Below are positions 1 through 11,773 of a stretch of DNA of 64,000 bases, in pieces. The translations under genes and the position numbers were made by a program. Every line of letters begins with the position of its first letter. The stretch's first letter is position 1. The DNA comes from Amphiura filiformis (taxonomy: Eukaryota > Echinodermata > Ophiuroidea > Amphilepidida > Amphiuridae): the NCBI RefSeq assembly GCF_039555335.1, contig NW_027305498.1:744001-808000 (forward strand), in the 5' to 3' direction. The notes under the pieces were generated by a model that saw only the letters and a list, made by a program, of their open reading frames with translations, made no database searches and had not been told where the DNA came from.

Positions 1-365
1 AATGCAAAAATAATTAATGCATACAATTAAGTATACTGGTGGCCAGTATCGTAGCCAGGTTTTTGGAATCGAGCGGGTGGGCGGGAGGGCGGCCGGGGAA
101 CAACAATTTTGCAAATGTACGAACAGATGAAATTGTAAATGAGCCAATCCATGTCAACTTCAGGGATGTGCACCGCAGTACCTCTTCATTTTTTTTCTTT
201 TTCTGTGTGGTGCTAGATATTGGTGAGAAAGTAAAATCCTGGAAATTTGAGCTTCATACTCCATTTCGTTTTCCCGTGGCAGCAAGTTGAAATTTAGGGG
301 GGTCAGCGTAAAAAAATGTGTCGCTACGCGAAAGACGATGTTTGGATAGCCATAGGGAATCCATA
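1..365. other. Left edge, no gene recognised
   Basis: I see no supported gene here. Short open frames exist but lack splice sites, domains or codon structure that would make them convincing. The LINE described next begins near the right end of this stretch. Confidence 0.4.
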
Positions 366-3030
366 CAACTTTGAAAAATATGTATCCAATTTAGAAAAAC
401 GCACTTGTGAGAAGAAAAATATTCATCGAGTTTTGACAAGTGATGGGTCTGTTGTCTCAGATACAAAATCTATCATGAGTGAAATTTCAAAGTTTTATAA
501 AGCTCTTTACGATCAATCTTCAGATACCAATCCATGGAAAATTTTGATCATTTTCTTGACCCACTTGATATACCACAGTTGCTCAATGAAGAAAAACTCA
601 ATCTTGAGAAGCCTATAACAAAGAGTGAAATTTATAGTACTATTACTTCTATAAAATTGAATAGGTCACCAGGATTTGATGGGCTACCGATTGAATTCTA
701 TATTTTTGTTTGAAAAGACATTAGTGATTTACTTCTTGATTCATATAATTTTTCCTTACAGTATGGTCTTTTGACATTGTCACAAAGAAATGGTTTAATT
801 ACTTTATTACCTAATAAAGATAAGGATCCGTTGTATATTAAAAACTATCGTCCTATTTCCTTGTTGACAGTAGATTATAAGATAATAAAAACTATTGCAA
901 ACCGTTTATAACTATGTATGAATGATCTCATTCATTCTGATCAATTTTTTTAAAGGGAGAAATATTGGTAACAATATACGTCTTATTATGGATATTATCC
1001 AATATACTGCGACCAATGAAATTGTTTTAGGTCTTAAAACGGTTCAATTTTGGTGAAACATTTATTAATTGGGTTTAGTTATTCTACACACACTTAACAA
1101 TAGGTAGTCAAACATGACCCTAAAGTAGTAATTTTTGACCCCATGGCAGGGTCAACTATGCACCAAACCCATTGAAGTCATTTTTGATTTGACCCCTAAC
1201 AGAGTCATTTGAAAATAACCCTATTAGTGTCAAAAAATGACTATATCCGGGGGTCATAATTAGAAAATTACCCCTAAAGTAGTTGAAATGACTACATTTG
1301 GGGGTCCCGGTTTTTAAATGACCCCGGAACGTGGGTCAAAAAATTACTATATTGGGGGTCATTTAAATATGACCCTTTTAGGGGTCAATTTAATATGATG
1401 TCAACAACTGTAAATGACCCCTATGGTGGTTAAATTTGACTTCATCCGGGTTATTTCAAATTGACCCCCTAAATTAGTCAAAATTTTGACTACCTATTTT
1501 TAAGTGTGCAGAAAAAGAAAGAGTTATGTAATGAATAACGGGCACCTTTCTTCTGTTATTGAGATTCATAGAGGAATTTTTCAAGGATGCCCGATATCAC
1601 CGTACCTTTTTCTTTTGAATGGAGATGGCCTTCCTGGCAATAAAACAAACCATGACATTAAAGGTATTCCTGTGAATAATCATAATATTAAGATTTCAAT
1701 GTTAGCCGATGACACAACATGTTTTCTTGATGGTACTGTGGAATCTTTTTCTTCTTTATTTGATACTATGGATTCATTTTCTAATTGCTCTGGATGTAGA
1801 ATTAACTTTAGCAAATGAGAAGCCATTTGGGTTGGATCAAAGAGGGGTAGTGATTTTATATTTCAGGAATAAGGCCTGATTTGGAAAACAAGTGAATTTA
1901 AGTCTCTTGGGATTACATTTTCGTTAAATATTCAAAAAAATGTTTGACTTGCATTACAAAGTAAAATTAAAACAAATTGATAATATTTAAATAATATTCA
2001 ATTGGCTGGTTCTTTACGTACATGGAACTCTTAAAGAGAGAAAGCTTGCGGATATTATGAATGTTTATGGTTCAACAAGCAAATAAGAACTAAATCTAAG
2101 CATTATTTTTATTATGAAGAGTGGTACAATAAGTGTATGTTCACTGTTGCTGATCTTTTGAATTATCCCGTTCCTATGTTATGTTATTTGAGGATCTAAT
2201 AACTGAATTTGATATTTCTTTCAAAGACAGAAGAAAATGTAACTCTTTGATGAATAATATTCCTTATTCTTGGATAAATAGCCCACACATTCCAAAGTTG
2301 GATGTTTTTGATCATATTGTTAATAATCTGACTGGGAAGAAATACATGTTCGCAACTTTCAATGTTCTATTGAAACCAAATTAAAATAATAATTTTATTT
2401 CAAATTATTTCATAAAACAATCGCGTTTAATAATTTCTCCATAAGATTAAAAGAAAGGAATCGCCTAATTGTGATTTTTGTAATTCTCACCCTGAAACAA
2501 TTACTCATGTTTTTTTATGAATGTGCTAAGATAAGGCCAATTTGGGATGAAATTGAAATCATGTTTCAAAGAAAGGTTGATGAATCATTATTCCTAACTA
2601 ATTTTTGTAAAATATTTGGCTATCAAAATGACATCTTTCTGACTTACATTGTCCTTTGTGCAAAATTTTATATCTATCGTTGTAAGTTTCAGAAAATATA
2701 TCCTGATTATGGTGGCCTTAGAGCTTTTTTAAAGCTGCAAAGACAAACAGAATTTTATATTGCCAAGGCCAAAGGTAAACTCAATTATCATTATAAAAAA
2801 TCAGATTTGATTTTGATTGATATCGATGTGTTTTAATTATTATGTTTAGACATGTGTACTGAGTGTATTTCTTGTGCTGAATATAATTCTACTCTGTATA
2901 TCTGCATGACATTGTATAAGTATTATGCTGCTTTTCTAATCACTTTTTGTTTGTTTGTGATTCCAATTAACATTGAAATGTGATTCCAATTGTTTTTATG
3001 ATTGTAAAATTTTGCTAATAAAAACATTGT
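366..3030 (+). mobile_element. Decayed Tx1/L1-like non-LTR retrotransposon (LINE), 5'-truncated
   Basis: The + strand carries pieces of a reverse transcriptase in several frames. In order there is an FEKYVSNLEKR segment before the RT domain (about 375-410), a SPGFDGLPIEFY segment (about 668-705), YRPISLL (about 850), NNIRLIMDIIQYT (about 970), then after an inserted TIR element GIFQGCPISPYLF (about 1574-1612) and the catalytic LADDTT (about 1702). A C-terminal CxFC zinc-knuckle-like region follows at about 2475-2836. This order and wording resemble Tx1-like LINEs. Internal stops, frame changes and loss of the segment holding the first catalytic aspartate (between about 1030 and 1089) make it inactive. 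The 3' untranslated part ends near a TAATAAAAACATT stretch. Confidence 0.85.
1089..1508. mobile_element. TIR element (MITE) inserted in the LINE
   Basis: A 420-bp element has inverted ends that start CACACTT and share the motif AATAGGTAGTCAAA near the left end and TTTGACTACCTATT near the right. The interior is built from short variants of GACCCC and GGGGTC blocks. It has no open frame of note. A second copy lies at 4091-4607. The dinucleotide CA flanks both ends of both copies, which may be the target duplication. It splits the LINE reading frame before the GCPISPY motif, so it inserted after the LINE. Confidence 0.85.
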
Positions 3031-3077
3031 TAGCGGTTTCAATTTACCTTGAAGTCATTTACACGCGCTAATCAACG

Positions 3078-3390
3078 GCTTATGCACATATTAAATGCAA
3101 CCCCGGCCCCTGGGGACCCGGGGATGGTCCAGGACTTGACATCATGTGACCCGGGATTTGATTCAAAATGTGTCCCGGGGAGCCGGGTGTTAGCCGGGAC
3201 TGGTATAAGAATTGACGTCGGCCAGAACCCCGGGAAATTGGGCCGGACTTTACCCGGCAAGAGCCGGGATTATGTCTTAACCCAGGGGTTTCCAACCAGT
3301 AAAATGGGCCGTGAACATGGCCGTGGTTTACTAGTAAGGATGCCCGCATTTATGGGCCGGGGAATCCTATCACTTGGCCGTACTTGAGCC
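3078..3390 (+). repeat. GC-rich CCGGG-type repeat, left member of an inverted pair
   Basis: This is an island of CCCGGG-rich sequence in AT-rich surroundings, starting ATGCACATAT and continuing AAATGCAACCCCGGCCC. The reverse complement of 5990-6225 begins the same way and continues with related CCCGG blocks. The open frames on both strands come from the low-complexity GC composition and are not credible genes. Confidence 0.7.
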
Positions 3391-4090
3391 GAGGATGTAT
3401 ATTAATAATCCACTGAGTCGCCACATTAATTTTAATACTGTTCATAATCCATTCCAAAAACAAAATATTGGCTGTTGTTTCCAAATTTTGCAGTAGGCCA
3501 TGTATCTGCTATACGGGGCTCTAAAGTTAGCATGTTTAATCAGACCACACTGGCTTCATATGCATGTGCAAACGAGAGCCTGCTATACGCTTATTTATTC
3601 CGTATGTATATATTGGTTTTTATTTTTTACGTTAGTTTTAACCACCCGCCGAGATTTTTTAAAATCCCAAATCGTTGAAAGGATGTTTTAAATAATATCC
3701 ATAATGGCAACCTCGTGAAACAAAATATTAATAACTTGTGCGCCAAAAAGCTTGATAGATTGTCATTAGATTTTAAACAAGATACAAGGTAGGCATATTT
3801 GGATGGGGTATGGGCCTTTATACAGAATAGCCTCTGCCTCATTACAATTGAAGTTGCGTTTTGGTTTGACATCAAAAAATCGTATATAGGCCTATAATAT
3901 TATGTGCTTAAAATGTTTATGCAAAGATCGAACATTCGCCACTCCCGTATCCTGGACAAAATAATATAAATGTAGTGATCTGTTTCTTTCATATCTTTGA
4001 TGTTTTAATCATATAGACCTACATCTGTACATGTAGGCCCTATATCAATACGATATTCCTGGTTTATACCCGGCATTTTCCGACCCGCCA
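3391..4090. other. Intergenic, no gene recognised
   Basis: AT-rich sequence between the GC-rich repeat and the next TIR element. The overlapping short frames around 3475-3875 show no domain, no plausible splice context and no repeat structure that I can identify. Confidence 0.4.
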
Positions 4091-4607
4091 CACACTTAAA
4101 AATAGGTAGTCAAAATGACCATAAAGTAGTCATTTTTGACCCCATATGCAGGGTCAACTATGTACCGAACCCATTGAAGTCATTTTTGACCCGGTACATG
4201 AAGTCAAATGATTTGACCCAAATTGTAGTTAAAAATGACTACATTTAGATTTGAAAAGAATTTAGATTTGAATAGAAAAATGATTTGACCCGTAACAGAG
4301 TCAGTTGAGAAATAAACCTATTAGTGTCAAAAAATGACTATATCCGGGGGTCATGATTAGAAAATTACCCCTAAGGTAGTTGAAATGACTACATTCAGGG
4401 GTCCCGGTTTGAAAATGACCCCGGAACGTGGGTCAAAAAATTACTATATTTAGGGTCATTTAAATATGGCCCTTTTAGGGGTCAGTTTAATTATGATGTC
4501 AACAACTGAAAATGACCCCTATGGTGGTCAAATTTGACTTCATCCAGGGCTATTTCAAATTGACCCCCTAAATTAGTCAAAATTTTGACTACCTATTTTT
4601 AAGTGTG
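4091..4607. mobile_element. TIR element (MITE), second copy of the family at 1089-1508
   Basis: The ends are inverted repeats of about 30 bp beginning CACACTTAAAAATAGG and ending CCTATTTTTAAGTGTG. The interior shares blocks with the first copy, such as the stretch around CCGGGGGTCAT and a common run near the right end. At 517 bp it is about 100 bp longer, because of extra sequence near 4190-4280. CA flanks both ends, as in the first copy. Confidence 0.85.
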
Positions 4608-4976
4608 CATTCATGCCTCGTAATATTTAAAACAAACATGCATATTACATAATAGTGATGGCACACAGGTACCCCCTCTTGTCCCGTTCCCCATGTCACT
4701 GCACTGTCAAGCATGAAAAATACGCGAAATACTAAGTGGGAAAGTCGGGTGACTGGGGTCCGACCTTGATATATGCAACGCAAGATTCCTTCGGTGGTAT
4801 GTCTAAATCACTGAAATGTACCCCAAAACTGTGGCACATCCCTGCCTTAAACCTGGAAGACCCCCCATGTCGCGTCACACTCCCTGCACCCTTCTGGCCT
4901 GGGATATCAAATCCGGGTATCAAATTCACTCAGCATGTCCAGAGCTCGGCAGTCCATTGAAGACATACCTGCCGCG

Positions 4977-5919
4977 TACACCACATTTCGCCATACTGCA
5001 TTTTAGAAACGCTTGCTGTTAGAATAAGGAAAATTTTAATGCTAATTTATTGCACATTCTAGGGAAGCGTGGTTACCGTTTTGAAATAACCGAGTGAGAG
5101 GGTTTTCAAGAAAATATTTTTCCTGTCAAAACTGAAGCATCCTCTGTATAAAAGAAAATATGAATATTAACACATCATATATAACGATTCGTGATACCCG
5201 ATTGTGGCACATTTGATGTCGTTTATGAGGCAGAGAATTTTATTTCAATTTTATATATGCCAAAATATTTTTTTAATTGAGCGAGAATGACGATAGAAAA
5301 AACCTTGAGAATGACATTAGACCCAACCAATGATTACTGTTTCGTTTTTATGGTAACCTAATGTTTTATTTCCTGAAATAAAATTAGGGGTCGAATGTGG
5401 ATTTATTGTATAAATGATGAAAACATCGACGTATATACAAGAAGCTACAAGAAAAATGGTAGGCCACGCCACATCGACATACTTTTAGTATACGGCGAGC
5501 ACGTGCGAGTCAAAATCGATATAATGTATGAAAAAACTATTGTGCGTAGGCTCATTTATTGTATATAGAACACGCAGTTAGCGTCAATTGAGCGCTATTA
5601 ATACACATTAATGTTTTTAAACAAATAAAATTCCAAAATATGGTACGTTTTCTGTCTTTGCTTGTCACGTGGTATTTTGAAGTAATGAAGTTGCGATTAT
5701 ATTTTTCAATTTTCATCATGACACCATCAAGCCTTTATGGCCGAGCGGTCTAAGGCGCTGGTGTTATGTCAATACTGTATAGTACTGCTCAATGCAGCGT
5801 GGGTTCGAACCCCGGCGGCGCCTCTGCAAAAATAATTTTTTTTTTTTTTTTTTTTTTAATTTCATATTATGCTAGGGAAATGTGGCTGGGAGAATGTATA
5901 TATGGCGAAAAGTGGTGTG
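4977..5919 (+). mobile_element. Non-autonomous DNA transposon with 9-bp target duplication, carrying a tRNA-like gene (copy 1)
   Basis: The element is 943 bp, begins TACACCACATTTCGCCATA and ends with TATGGCGAAAAGTGGTGTG, giving inverted ends of about 18 bp. The 9-bp sequence CCTGCCGCG lies directly outside both ends (4968-4976 and 5920-5928). A second copy in the opposite direction lies at 55299-56263 with its own, different 9-bp duplication. A 9-bp duplication is typical of Mutator-like elements; there is no transposase, so the superfamily is an inference. The interior includes a class-II tRNA-like sequence at 5731-5826 followed by a T-run. Confidence 0.85.
5731..5826 (+). pseudogene. tRNA-like sequence (Leu/Ser type) inside the transposon, copy 1
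   Basis: Pol III box A (TGGCCGAGCGG, 5738-5748) and box B (GGTTCGAACCC) are intact, with a long spacer as in class II tRNAs with a variable arm. A T-run of more than 15 bases follows and could act as a pol III terminator. The 5' acceptor strand GCCTTTA does not pair with the 3' strand CGGCGCC, and the anticodon arm does not fold well. It therefore looks like a tRNA-derived sequence that may still be transcribed but is not a functional tRNA. Confidence 0.65.
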
Positions 5920-5989
5920 CCTGCCGCGAATTATGAACCCGCATGACAAGATTGCCGCAATATTAAAACCATATTAAGATCAACATGCC

Positions 5990-6225
5990 TATATCGGATG
6001 CTCAGGGCCGGGAACTTGGGCCGAGGTATACCCGGGGTTTGCATCGGTTTGCATCGGATATTCGCCCCGGGAGGGCCGGGGAGTGACTGAGAATTTTGTC
6101 CGGGTGGGTCCGGGACTGGCCAGGTGTTTACCCGGGACTTGAACTTTTAAACCAAAAAGCCACGGCCCACGACCCGGCCATCCCCGGGTCCCCACGGGCC
6201 GGGGTTGCATTTGATATGTGCATTA
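5990..6225 (-). repeat. GC-rich CCGGG-type repeat, right member of an inverted pair
   Basis: Read on the - strand it begins ATGCACATATCAAATGC and continues with CCCGG-rich blocks like those at 3078-3390. The two arms enclose about 2.6 kb that holds one MITE and the tRNA-carrying element. They could be two independent insertions or the ends of one larger element. Confidence 0.65.
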
Positions 6226-6425
6226 GTATTTTAAATTAAAAAATTTGGTATAACATGTGTATGTGGATATTGCTTTCCTCAGAATATAACGGAACAAATT
6301 TCTCTCTCTTTAAATTTAGAATAATTATGTATGATGTTAGCTGTATTTTTAAGGTAAGTGCCAATACATAAAGTATAAGATGAAAACCAATAAAACCATC
6401 AAACGATACCGATATATGTGAGGCT

Positions 6426-6652
6426 CAAGCAAAATCAGTCGGAACTCCCACATATTGATTTTGAGATATAGCGAAACAAAGAAAACATTTCCTTTTGCTT
6501 CCTGTTGTTTTGGGAATGTAATTGCTCATATCATTGGAACTGGTTGTTCAATTTCAATCGGGTTTTCTGCAAAATGCAGCTTTGTAAATGTTGTTTGCTT
6601 TCATAAAAAAACTGAAAATTTAATATTTCCGAGTTCCGACTGATTTTGCTTG
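6426..6652. mobile_element. Short TIR element (MITE), 227 bp
   Basis: A perfect 22-bp inverted repeat bounds this segment: the left end starts CAAGCAAAATCAGTCGG and the right end is its exact complement (6631-6652). The interior is AT-rich and non-coding. It lies about 370 bp upstream of the gene 1 start codon, so it is close to that gene's likely promoter. Confidence 0.75.
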
Positions 6653-6945
6653 ATCGCATCACATATATACAGAGACTGCCTCAATTGAATGCCGCGCAAA
6701 GAAAGGCAATTAAGAGGGCAATGACACAGAGCAGTCCAATAATGAATAAATATTCACACACATTTAACTATTTAACATTTAATATTTCATAGCTAACTCA
6801 TCAAAGGCTCGTTAAACATATTCATCAAAGGTATCGTTTTATTAGCATTTCATATAATTTGCTTCAAATTATCATTTCGGTTTATGCATTTCTTTCTTGT
6901 TCATCATTCTAAAAGAGGCTGACATGGAATAACTCAGTGCTGGAA

Positions 6946-6952
6946 TATAAAG
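6946..6952 (+). promoter_or_regulatory. Candidate TATA box for gene 1
   Basis: TATAAAG lies 73 bp upstream of the ATG at 7019. Position and sequence suit a core promoter with a short 5' untranslated region. No transcription start can be proved from sequence alone. Confidence 0.35.
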
Positions 6953-7018
6953 TTGCTTTTTGATTAATCCAGATATTTAGTGAAATAATTGTTAGCACCG
7001 AAAATTGTGACCGTTGAA

Positions 7019-10000
7019 ATGAACTACCACGTTTCCTTACTATTACTTATCACCGCAGGTAAGTTGATGCAATTTTTTATTTAAAGTAATATTTTTTTTT
7101 TGTTTTTTGTAGATTTGTATGGCGCTTTCAACTCCTATGGTTATTTGCGCCAGTACTCACTCCTTTGTCAAATTGCACCTGTATATCGTCATTCAGTCAG
7201 AAAACGTTGTATGGTTCACTGCATCTTAGTTATTTCCTTTCAGCTGCCACGCTGCATATGTTTCTTCGTTAAACTCGTACGGTGATGTCAATGTAATTTC
7301 TCAGTCTTGCAGTATTCTTAAAAAATAAACGGTATCTCTTCAGAGCCACACAGGCTGAGTCAGCCGAGGAAATGCTAGAACGTGGTCAAAACTTTACATG
7401 ATCCTCCGCTAACTTGATTTCCTTGCATCCAAGCCTGTTCCCATTGCCCAAGTTTGCGTTACCCATCAGACACCACGTGGAGGTTTGGGTTGAGTTAGCC
7501 GCGAACAAATACTATGCCAGCTCTGCGGGCCTTGCCGGACAAAAGTATTTTGTGATCCTAGCATCCTCTTTTATGCTACTTTCAGTAAATGTCCACGCAA
7601 AAAGATTACCCCCAAAATTTAAGTTGATTCCGATTTTGGGTTTGCGAGTTCTGGTTAACCAAAACGTAATTCAAATTAGACTCTATTTTTGCTAAACGAA
7701 TTAATCTGCAAGTATGTTTTGGTACATAAAACTGACAAAAAAAGAAATCGAATTTTCTGTAAATTTGATTCGGATTAGTAATGTAAGATATAGACCTATA
7801 CAGTGACAAAAAAATTGACCGACCACATTTCACAATAACAAAATAAGTATAATTAAGTATTTCGTTGTATAATTTCTTTCATTTGCAGCTTATCTGGCTG
7901 AGGTGAAGACCCACCTTTGTGTTCTGAAAGAAAGACCAGATCCTTCAAGAGGCGGTTCCTTAAGATGGTCTTTGCCATATTCAGAATTATGCCTTTGTCA
8001 ACGCGTTGTAGCACCTGTACTCAAGTCACCTTGCCCACAATGGAAATATGAAGATCTGTGGTTTGTTGATGACCCGTGGCCACTTACCATGCAACATAAC
8101 TGGGAGAAGGACATACTTGATGAACTTTTGGACCGTGCTTATTGTGGTAAAGTCTTATTCATATAGTACGGTACTTATTTTCATATGGTTATAAGCAAAT
8201 ATAATGTTCCAGATAACGCTAGCTAATAAATACATAAGAAAAAGCACCTTCAAATTGTACTTTCTGTTAGTATTCCATTTTGGACTTAAACTTTTTAACA
8301 TGTTCTAGCAGCCCTATATAAAACCGTGACACTCGAAAGGCCATATCTCTGGAATGAAACGTCCGATTAAAATTATTTAAACGCCAAAATGTTTCTTTCA
8401 TCAATTCAATTTGAATCAATTTAAAAGTACTTCAATTTTTAGTGGACATGCCTACTAATAGTACACCCAATCCAATAAAGCGTAGACACATTTCAATTAA
8501 TGAAACCGTAAAACCGTTCACGTAAAATTTACATCAACTTTTCCACAAAATCACTCCCTTTCTAAAAGTGGGTCACTTACTTGCAAAAGCATATTCTTTC
8601 CTGTAGTAATTTTAAATATGGGTCAAAATGATATTAAAATGTCAAAATATGTTACATATCTGTAAGAAACAGTTCGATTTTTACAGCCACAACTAAAAAC
8701 TATACGAAAATTCACTATCATTATGGGCCAAAATACAGAGTTCAAAAGATGTAATTTTGGTGTAATCCAAAAAGTTTTTAAAGTTTTTAACACGTTAGTT
8801 ATCCAATGAGCGAGTTATTACTGCTACCTTTTATCATTTTTACTGAAAACTACGGCCATTATTTTCCGGCCCCAAATAATTTCACTTTTTATCGACATTA
8901 TATTACGGCTGATGCTTGTACTTATTTTTAAGATATGACGCTAAATCTTTAGAATGTCAAAATAGTTCAAAGGGTAAAACAAAACAATTTTTGAAATGCT
9001 CCAATTGCAATGACCGATAATTATTAAGAATGTGTTTTTCATGACAGATATCAATGAGTGTGCTTCGGGACCTTGTCAGAATGACGGGACATGTGATGAT
9101 GGTATTAGTAGGTTTGTCTGTAAATGCAGTGCTGGTTATGAAGGTGTTTATTGTGATCAAAGTAAGTACAGTAAAATCGGAATATGATAGATTTTAGGAA
9201 CAAAATGGTATTATCTAGTGTAGTATCCTGTAATATAAATTTTTATCCTAAAAGTACATAGTATCAGTATATTATCTATTGATTTATATTTCAGACACGG
9301 ATGAGTGTGCAAGCAACCCTTGCTTAAATGCTGGGACATGTGTTGATCAACATAATCAATATGAGTGTATGTGTGCTCCTGGTTGGGAAGGGAACAACTG
9401 TAACCAACGTGAGTACAACTGGAGGATAACTTGGTTAATGATTATCTTTCTTGATTCGTCGTGTATATTACTCAATTAACGTTTATGTATATTTTTGAGA
9501 TGCTCGTCATTATCCTGCTCCTTAAATTCTTAAACCAATTCTCCTGATACCGCTGCTGCATTAGAATCCAGTGTTTCCAAATTAAGTTTCCGTGACATTA
9601 TGTTGAGCCAAGATCATGTTGAACTGCTTTTAAATATTATCATGGTGTGTATTAATAATGTGAGCCCACCCTTATATCATAATCCATTTTGTATAATTTA
9701 TTTAACGTCAGTGATATACGTCTTTATAATGACAGTCATCTGTCATGAATGTTTTCATTATTAGTGTTATTAAGTTTTATGCCTGTGTTCACATGCCAGA
9801 GATCTCATCTCTCTTTATGGTAAAATACTCATCCTCTGGGTCATTCCTCATGGGCTATTGTTCACTCTAGCATTTTAGGGACGCACCATTAGATTCTCAG
9901 GGGGGGGGGGCATGGGAGTTTGGGTCAGGCAGAATTTTTTTTTTTCGCTGCTGAAGGCGGCGGATTTTTTTTTTCGCCTCCGAAGGCAAAGTATATATTT

Positions 10001-11773
10001 TTCAATTTTAATGTATACTTTTATACAAAGTTGGGTGGAGGAAATTTTTTTTTTACTCATCAGTGAGGCAATTTTTTTTTCGTCTGACTAGTGGGCGAAA
10101 TTTTTTTTCGTCTCACTAGTGGGCGAAGTTTTTTTTCTTCAAAAAACTCCCATGCCCCCCTGGAAATCTAATGGTGCGCCCCTTATATAAAAAGGTAACT
10201 TGCATAAAACGCTGATTCCGCGAATACATTTTTCACATTATAGGTGTTTGTTCTCATGAATGGAATGGAAATTGCTACAATTATGTTGCCATTTCTAAAT
10301 CATGGTCTGATGCTGAAATGTATTGCAGTAGCCAATATGGAGGCCATCTTGTGAGCATCCATTCCTCTGAAGAAGACAATTTTGTCAATGGGCTTCGTGG
10401 ACCGGCTGATGTAAGTGACATTTTAAAATAGGGAAATACAAACGAAGTGTTAAATTAGCCTTGGTTAAAACAAAAAGCCATGACAACATTATTTTAAATA
10501 CAACATTGAAACACCACTTTTTGTCACTTGCTATTTTCAAATTAGTTTCCTTGGTGTTCAATTTCTAAGTCCAATATTATATACCAGGTTTGTTACGCTT
10601 CCAGTTAGCTCTTTTTACAGACAATTTACGTCAAAACGTCTTTTGGGCATTTTAAAGAAATACATTCAATTATGATAACAATTCTTATCTGGATAACCTT
10701 TTCTTTGGTAATTTTACATAATTTTTAACATTTTCCTAATGTCAGCTCGGGTGTCAGCTTCAATTTAAGCCATCTGAAGGAAGTAAATCGACTTTTATGC
10801 TAACTTCAATTTGGTCTTTTTAAGCGTTCTTTGTAGATATATGTACAGATTTTCTCCATTTCCGCGGTCCTGAATTTTACTTTTCTTACAATCAACGGAA
10901 AAGATATCAATACCAGCTGTATCAAAATGATTGGTACCCATCAATTTTGATGTTTATTGAAAAACCTGCTTCTTCCAAATGCAACATTTGATACTCTTGA
11001 AATGGCCAGAATGTATAGTTTATGACTTATTATATACAATTAATTTACAAATTATTTGGATCTCATGTTGCATTCTGATGTGTCAGACTTATCCATTATC
11101 AATGAAAACTGATGGGTACTAATCATTTTGATACAGCTTGTACAAAAAACTTGTCACCAGCTAGATAAGAACTTAGATTATAATCATGCAAAATAAAAAT
11201 GAAATGCTACTTGCAGAAGCTGAGATATGAGAGTAGAGTTTTTTTAAATGACACATATATTACCCTTTCGCTTATAAGAATTGTGTGTCACAGATAGGTC
11301 AAACCATATTTTTGTCTAACTCCTTATAGCCAGAGAAATGCTTTAGAGCAGTTTTCAACTAGGAGGAACTATTGGAATATCATCTCCGTACCCGGAAATG
11401 TCACTTTAAAATGATTCGAACTCGGCACCCTCGACTTGACCTAACACAAGTAACATACTTAATTAACTTTCAATGGATCTTGGGTATGGTTTAATCTGTT
11501 CCAGAGCATCATTGGCTTAATTGTTCCCCTAGTAAAGTATGTATTGGTAACTGAGTCCAGTTTTGCACTTTATTTTTGAAGATGTGGATCGGATTGAATG
11601 ACCAGGCCACTGTTGGTACATTCAAGTGGAGTGATGACACTCAAGTGAACTACATAAACTGGCACTCTGGCGAACCAAGTAGTCTTGCTGAAAATTGCGT
11701 TCAAATTTGGAGTTCCGGCACCTGGAATGACTGCGGCTGTACTTTAGATATTATATTTGTTTGTAAAAACTAG
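7019..11773 (+). CDS. Gene 1: secreted protein with novel N-terminal module, two EGF domains and a C-type lectin domain
   Basis: Six exons join in frame: 7019-7058, 7889-8146, 9048-9161, 9295-9408, 10244-10410 and 11582-11773 (885 nt, 294 aa plus TAG). All introns are GT-AG. The first four introns are phase 1 and the last is phase 0. Exon 1 gives the signal peptide start ([13 protein letters not shown]). Exon 2 is an 86-residue module with five cysteines that I do not recognise; its paralogue is in gene 2. Exons 3 and 4 are calcium-binding EGF domains (DINEC and TDEC starts). Exons 5-6 form a long-form C-type lectin domain with WIGL, an EPS motif in place of EPN/QPD, and WND. The protein is probably secreted and may bind sugar or another ligand with calcium. 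The exon chain is inferred, without transcript evidence. Confidence 0.85.
7889..8146 (+). CDS. Gene 1 exon 2: uncharacterised five-cysteine module
   Basis: The acceptor is TTTGCAG and the donor GTAAAG; the exon is 258 nt and phase 1 at both sides. It reads [17 protein letters not shown] early, then CLCQ, and near the end [14 protein letters not shown] with RAYC. The five cysteines are at matching places in the gene 2 copy (24983-25249). Identity is highest in the last 30 residues. I know of no named domain with this pattern. The disulfide pairing cannot be told from sequence, and the odd cysteine number allows an unpaired or intermolecular bond. Confidence 0.85.
9048..9408 (+). CDS. Gene 1 exons 3-4: two calcium-binding EGF domains
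   Basis: Both exons (9048-9161 and 9295-9408) are exactly 114 nt, or 38 codons, and phase 1-1. Each has the six EGF cysteines. Start motifs are DINEC and NTDEC. CASGPC and CASNPC fit the O-glucose consensus CxSxPC, and the T before the third cysteine fits the O-fucose consensus. Exon 4 is close in sequence to the 13 EGF exons of gene 2, which points to a common source. The second domain also has the aspartate/asparagine hydroxylation pattern CxDxxxxYxC. Confidence 0.88.
9878..10182. mobile_element. PIF/Harbinger-like MITE in gene 1 intron 4
   Basis: The ends are GGGACGCACCATTAGATT and, inverted, AATCTAATGGTGCGCCCC, with TTA duplicated directly outside (TTA before 9878 and after 10182). The interior has long T-runs and G-runs (CAGGGGGGGGGG and CCCATGCCCCCC). 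A related element with a TAA duplication lies at 61055-61341. TIR style and 3-bp TWA duplication fit PIF/Harbinger MITEs. The 305-bp insertion leaves the splice sites of gene 1 intact. Confidence 0.8.
10244..11773 (+). CDS. Gene 1 exons 5-6: C-type lectin domain and stop
   Basis: Exon 5 (10244-10410) encodes the N-terminal hairpin cysteines ([14 protein letters not shown]), then WSDAEMYC and [13 protein letters not shown]. Exon 6 (11582-11773) begins with WIGLND and carries [24 protein letters not shown] and a final FVCKN before TAG. These match the conserved C-type lectin fold, including the WIGL core. The long-loop triplet is EPS rather than EPN or QPD; WND in strand beta-4 is kept. Calcium-dependent sugar binding is therefore possible but specificity cannot be assigned. 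The intron between the exons is 1,171 bp and holds a TIR element. Confidence 0.88.
10915..11138. mobile_element. TIR element (MITE) in gene 1 intron 5
   Basis: A 224-bp segment has inverted ends of about 29 bp with two or three mismatches: it starts AGCTGTATCAAAATGATT and ends with the complement AATCATTTTGATACAGCT. The interior is AT-rich and non-coding. Confidence 0.7.

Noticed and set aside
3049..3387. Protein-coding gene in the GC-rich tract
   Set aside because: Both strands have overlapping frames caused by CCGGG repeats; no domain or codon pattern supports a gene.
5731..5826. A functional tRNA-Leu or tRNA-Ser gene
   Set aside because: The acceptor strands do not pair and the anticodon arm is poor in both copies. 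Only the pol III boxes and the T arm are kept.
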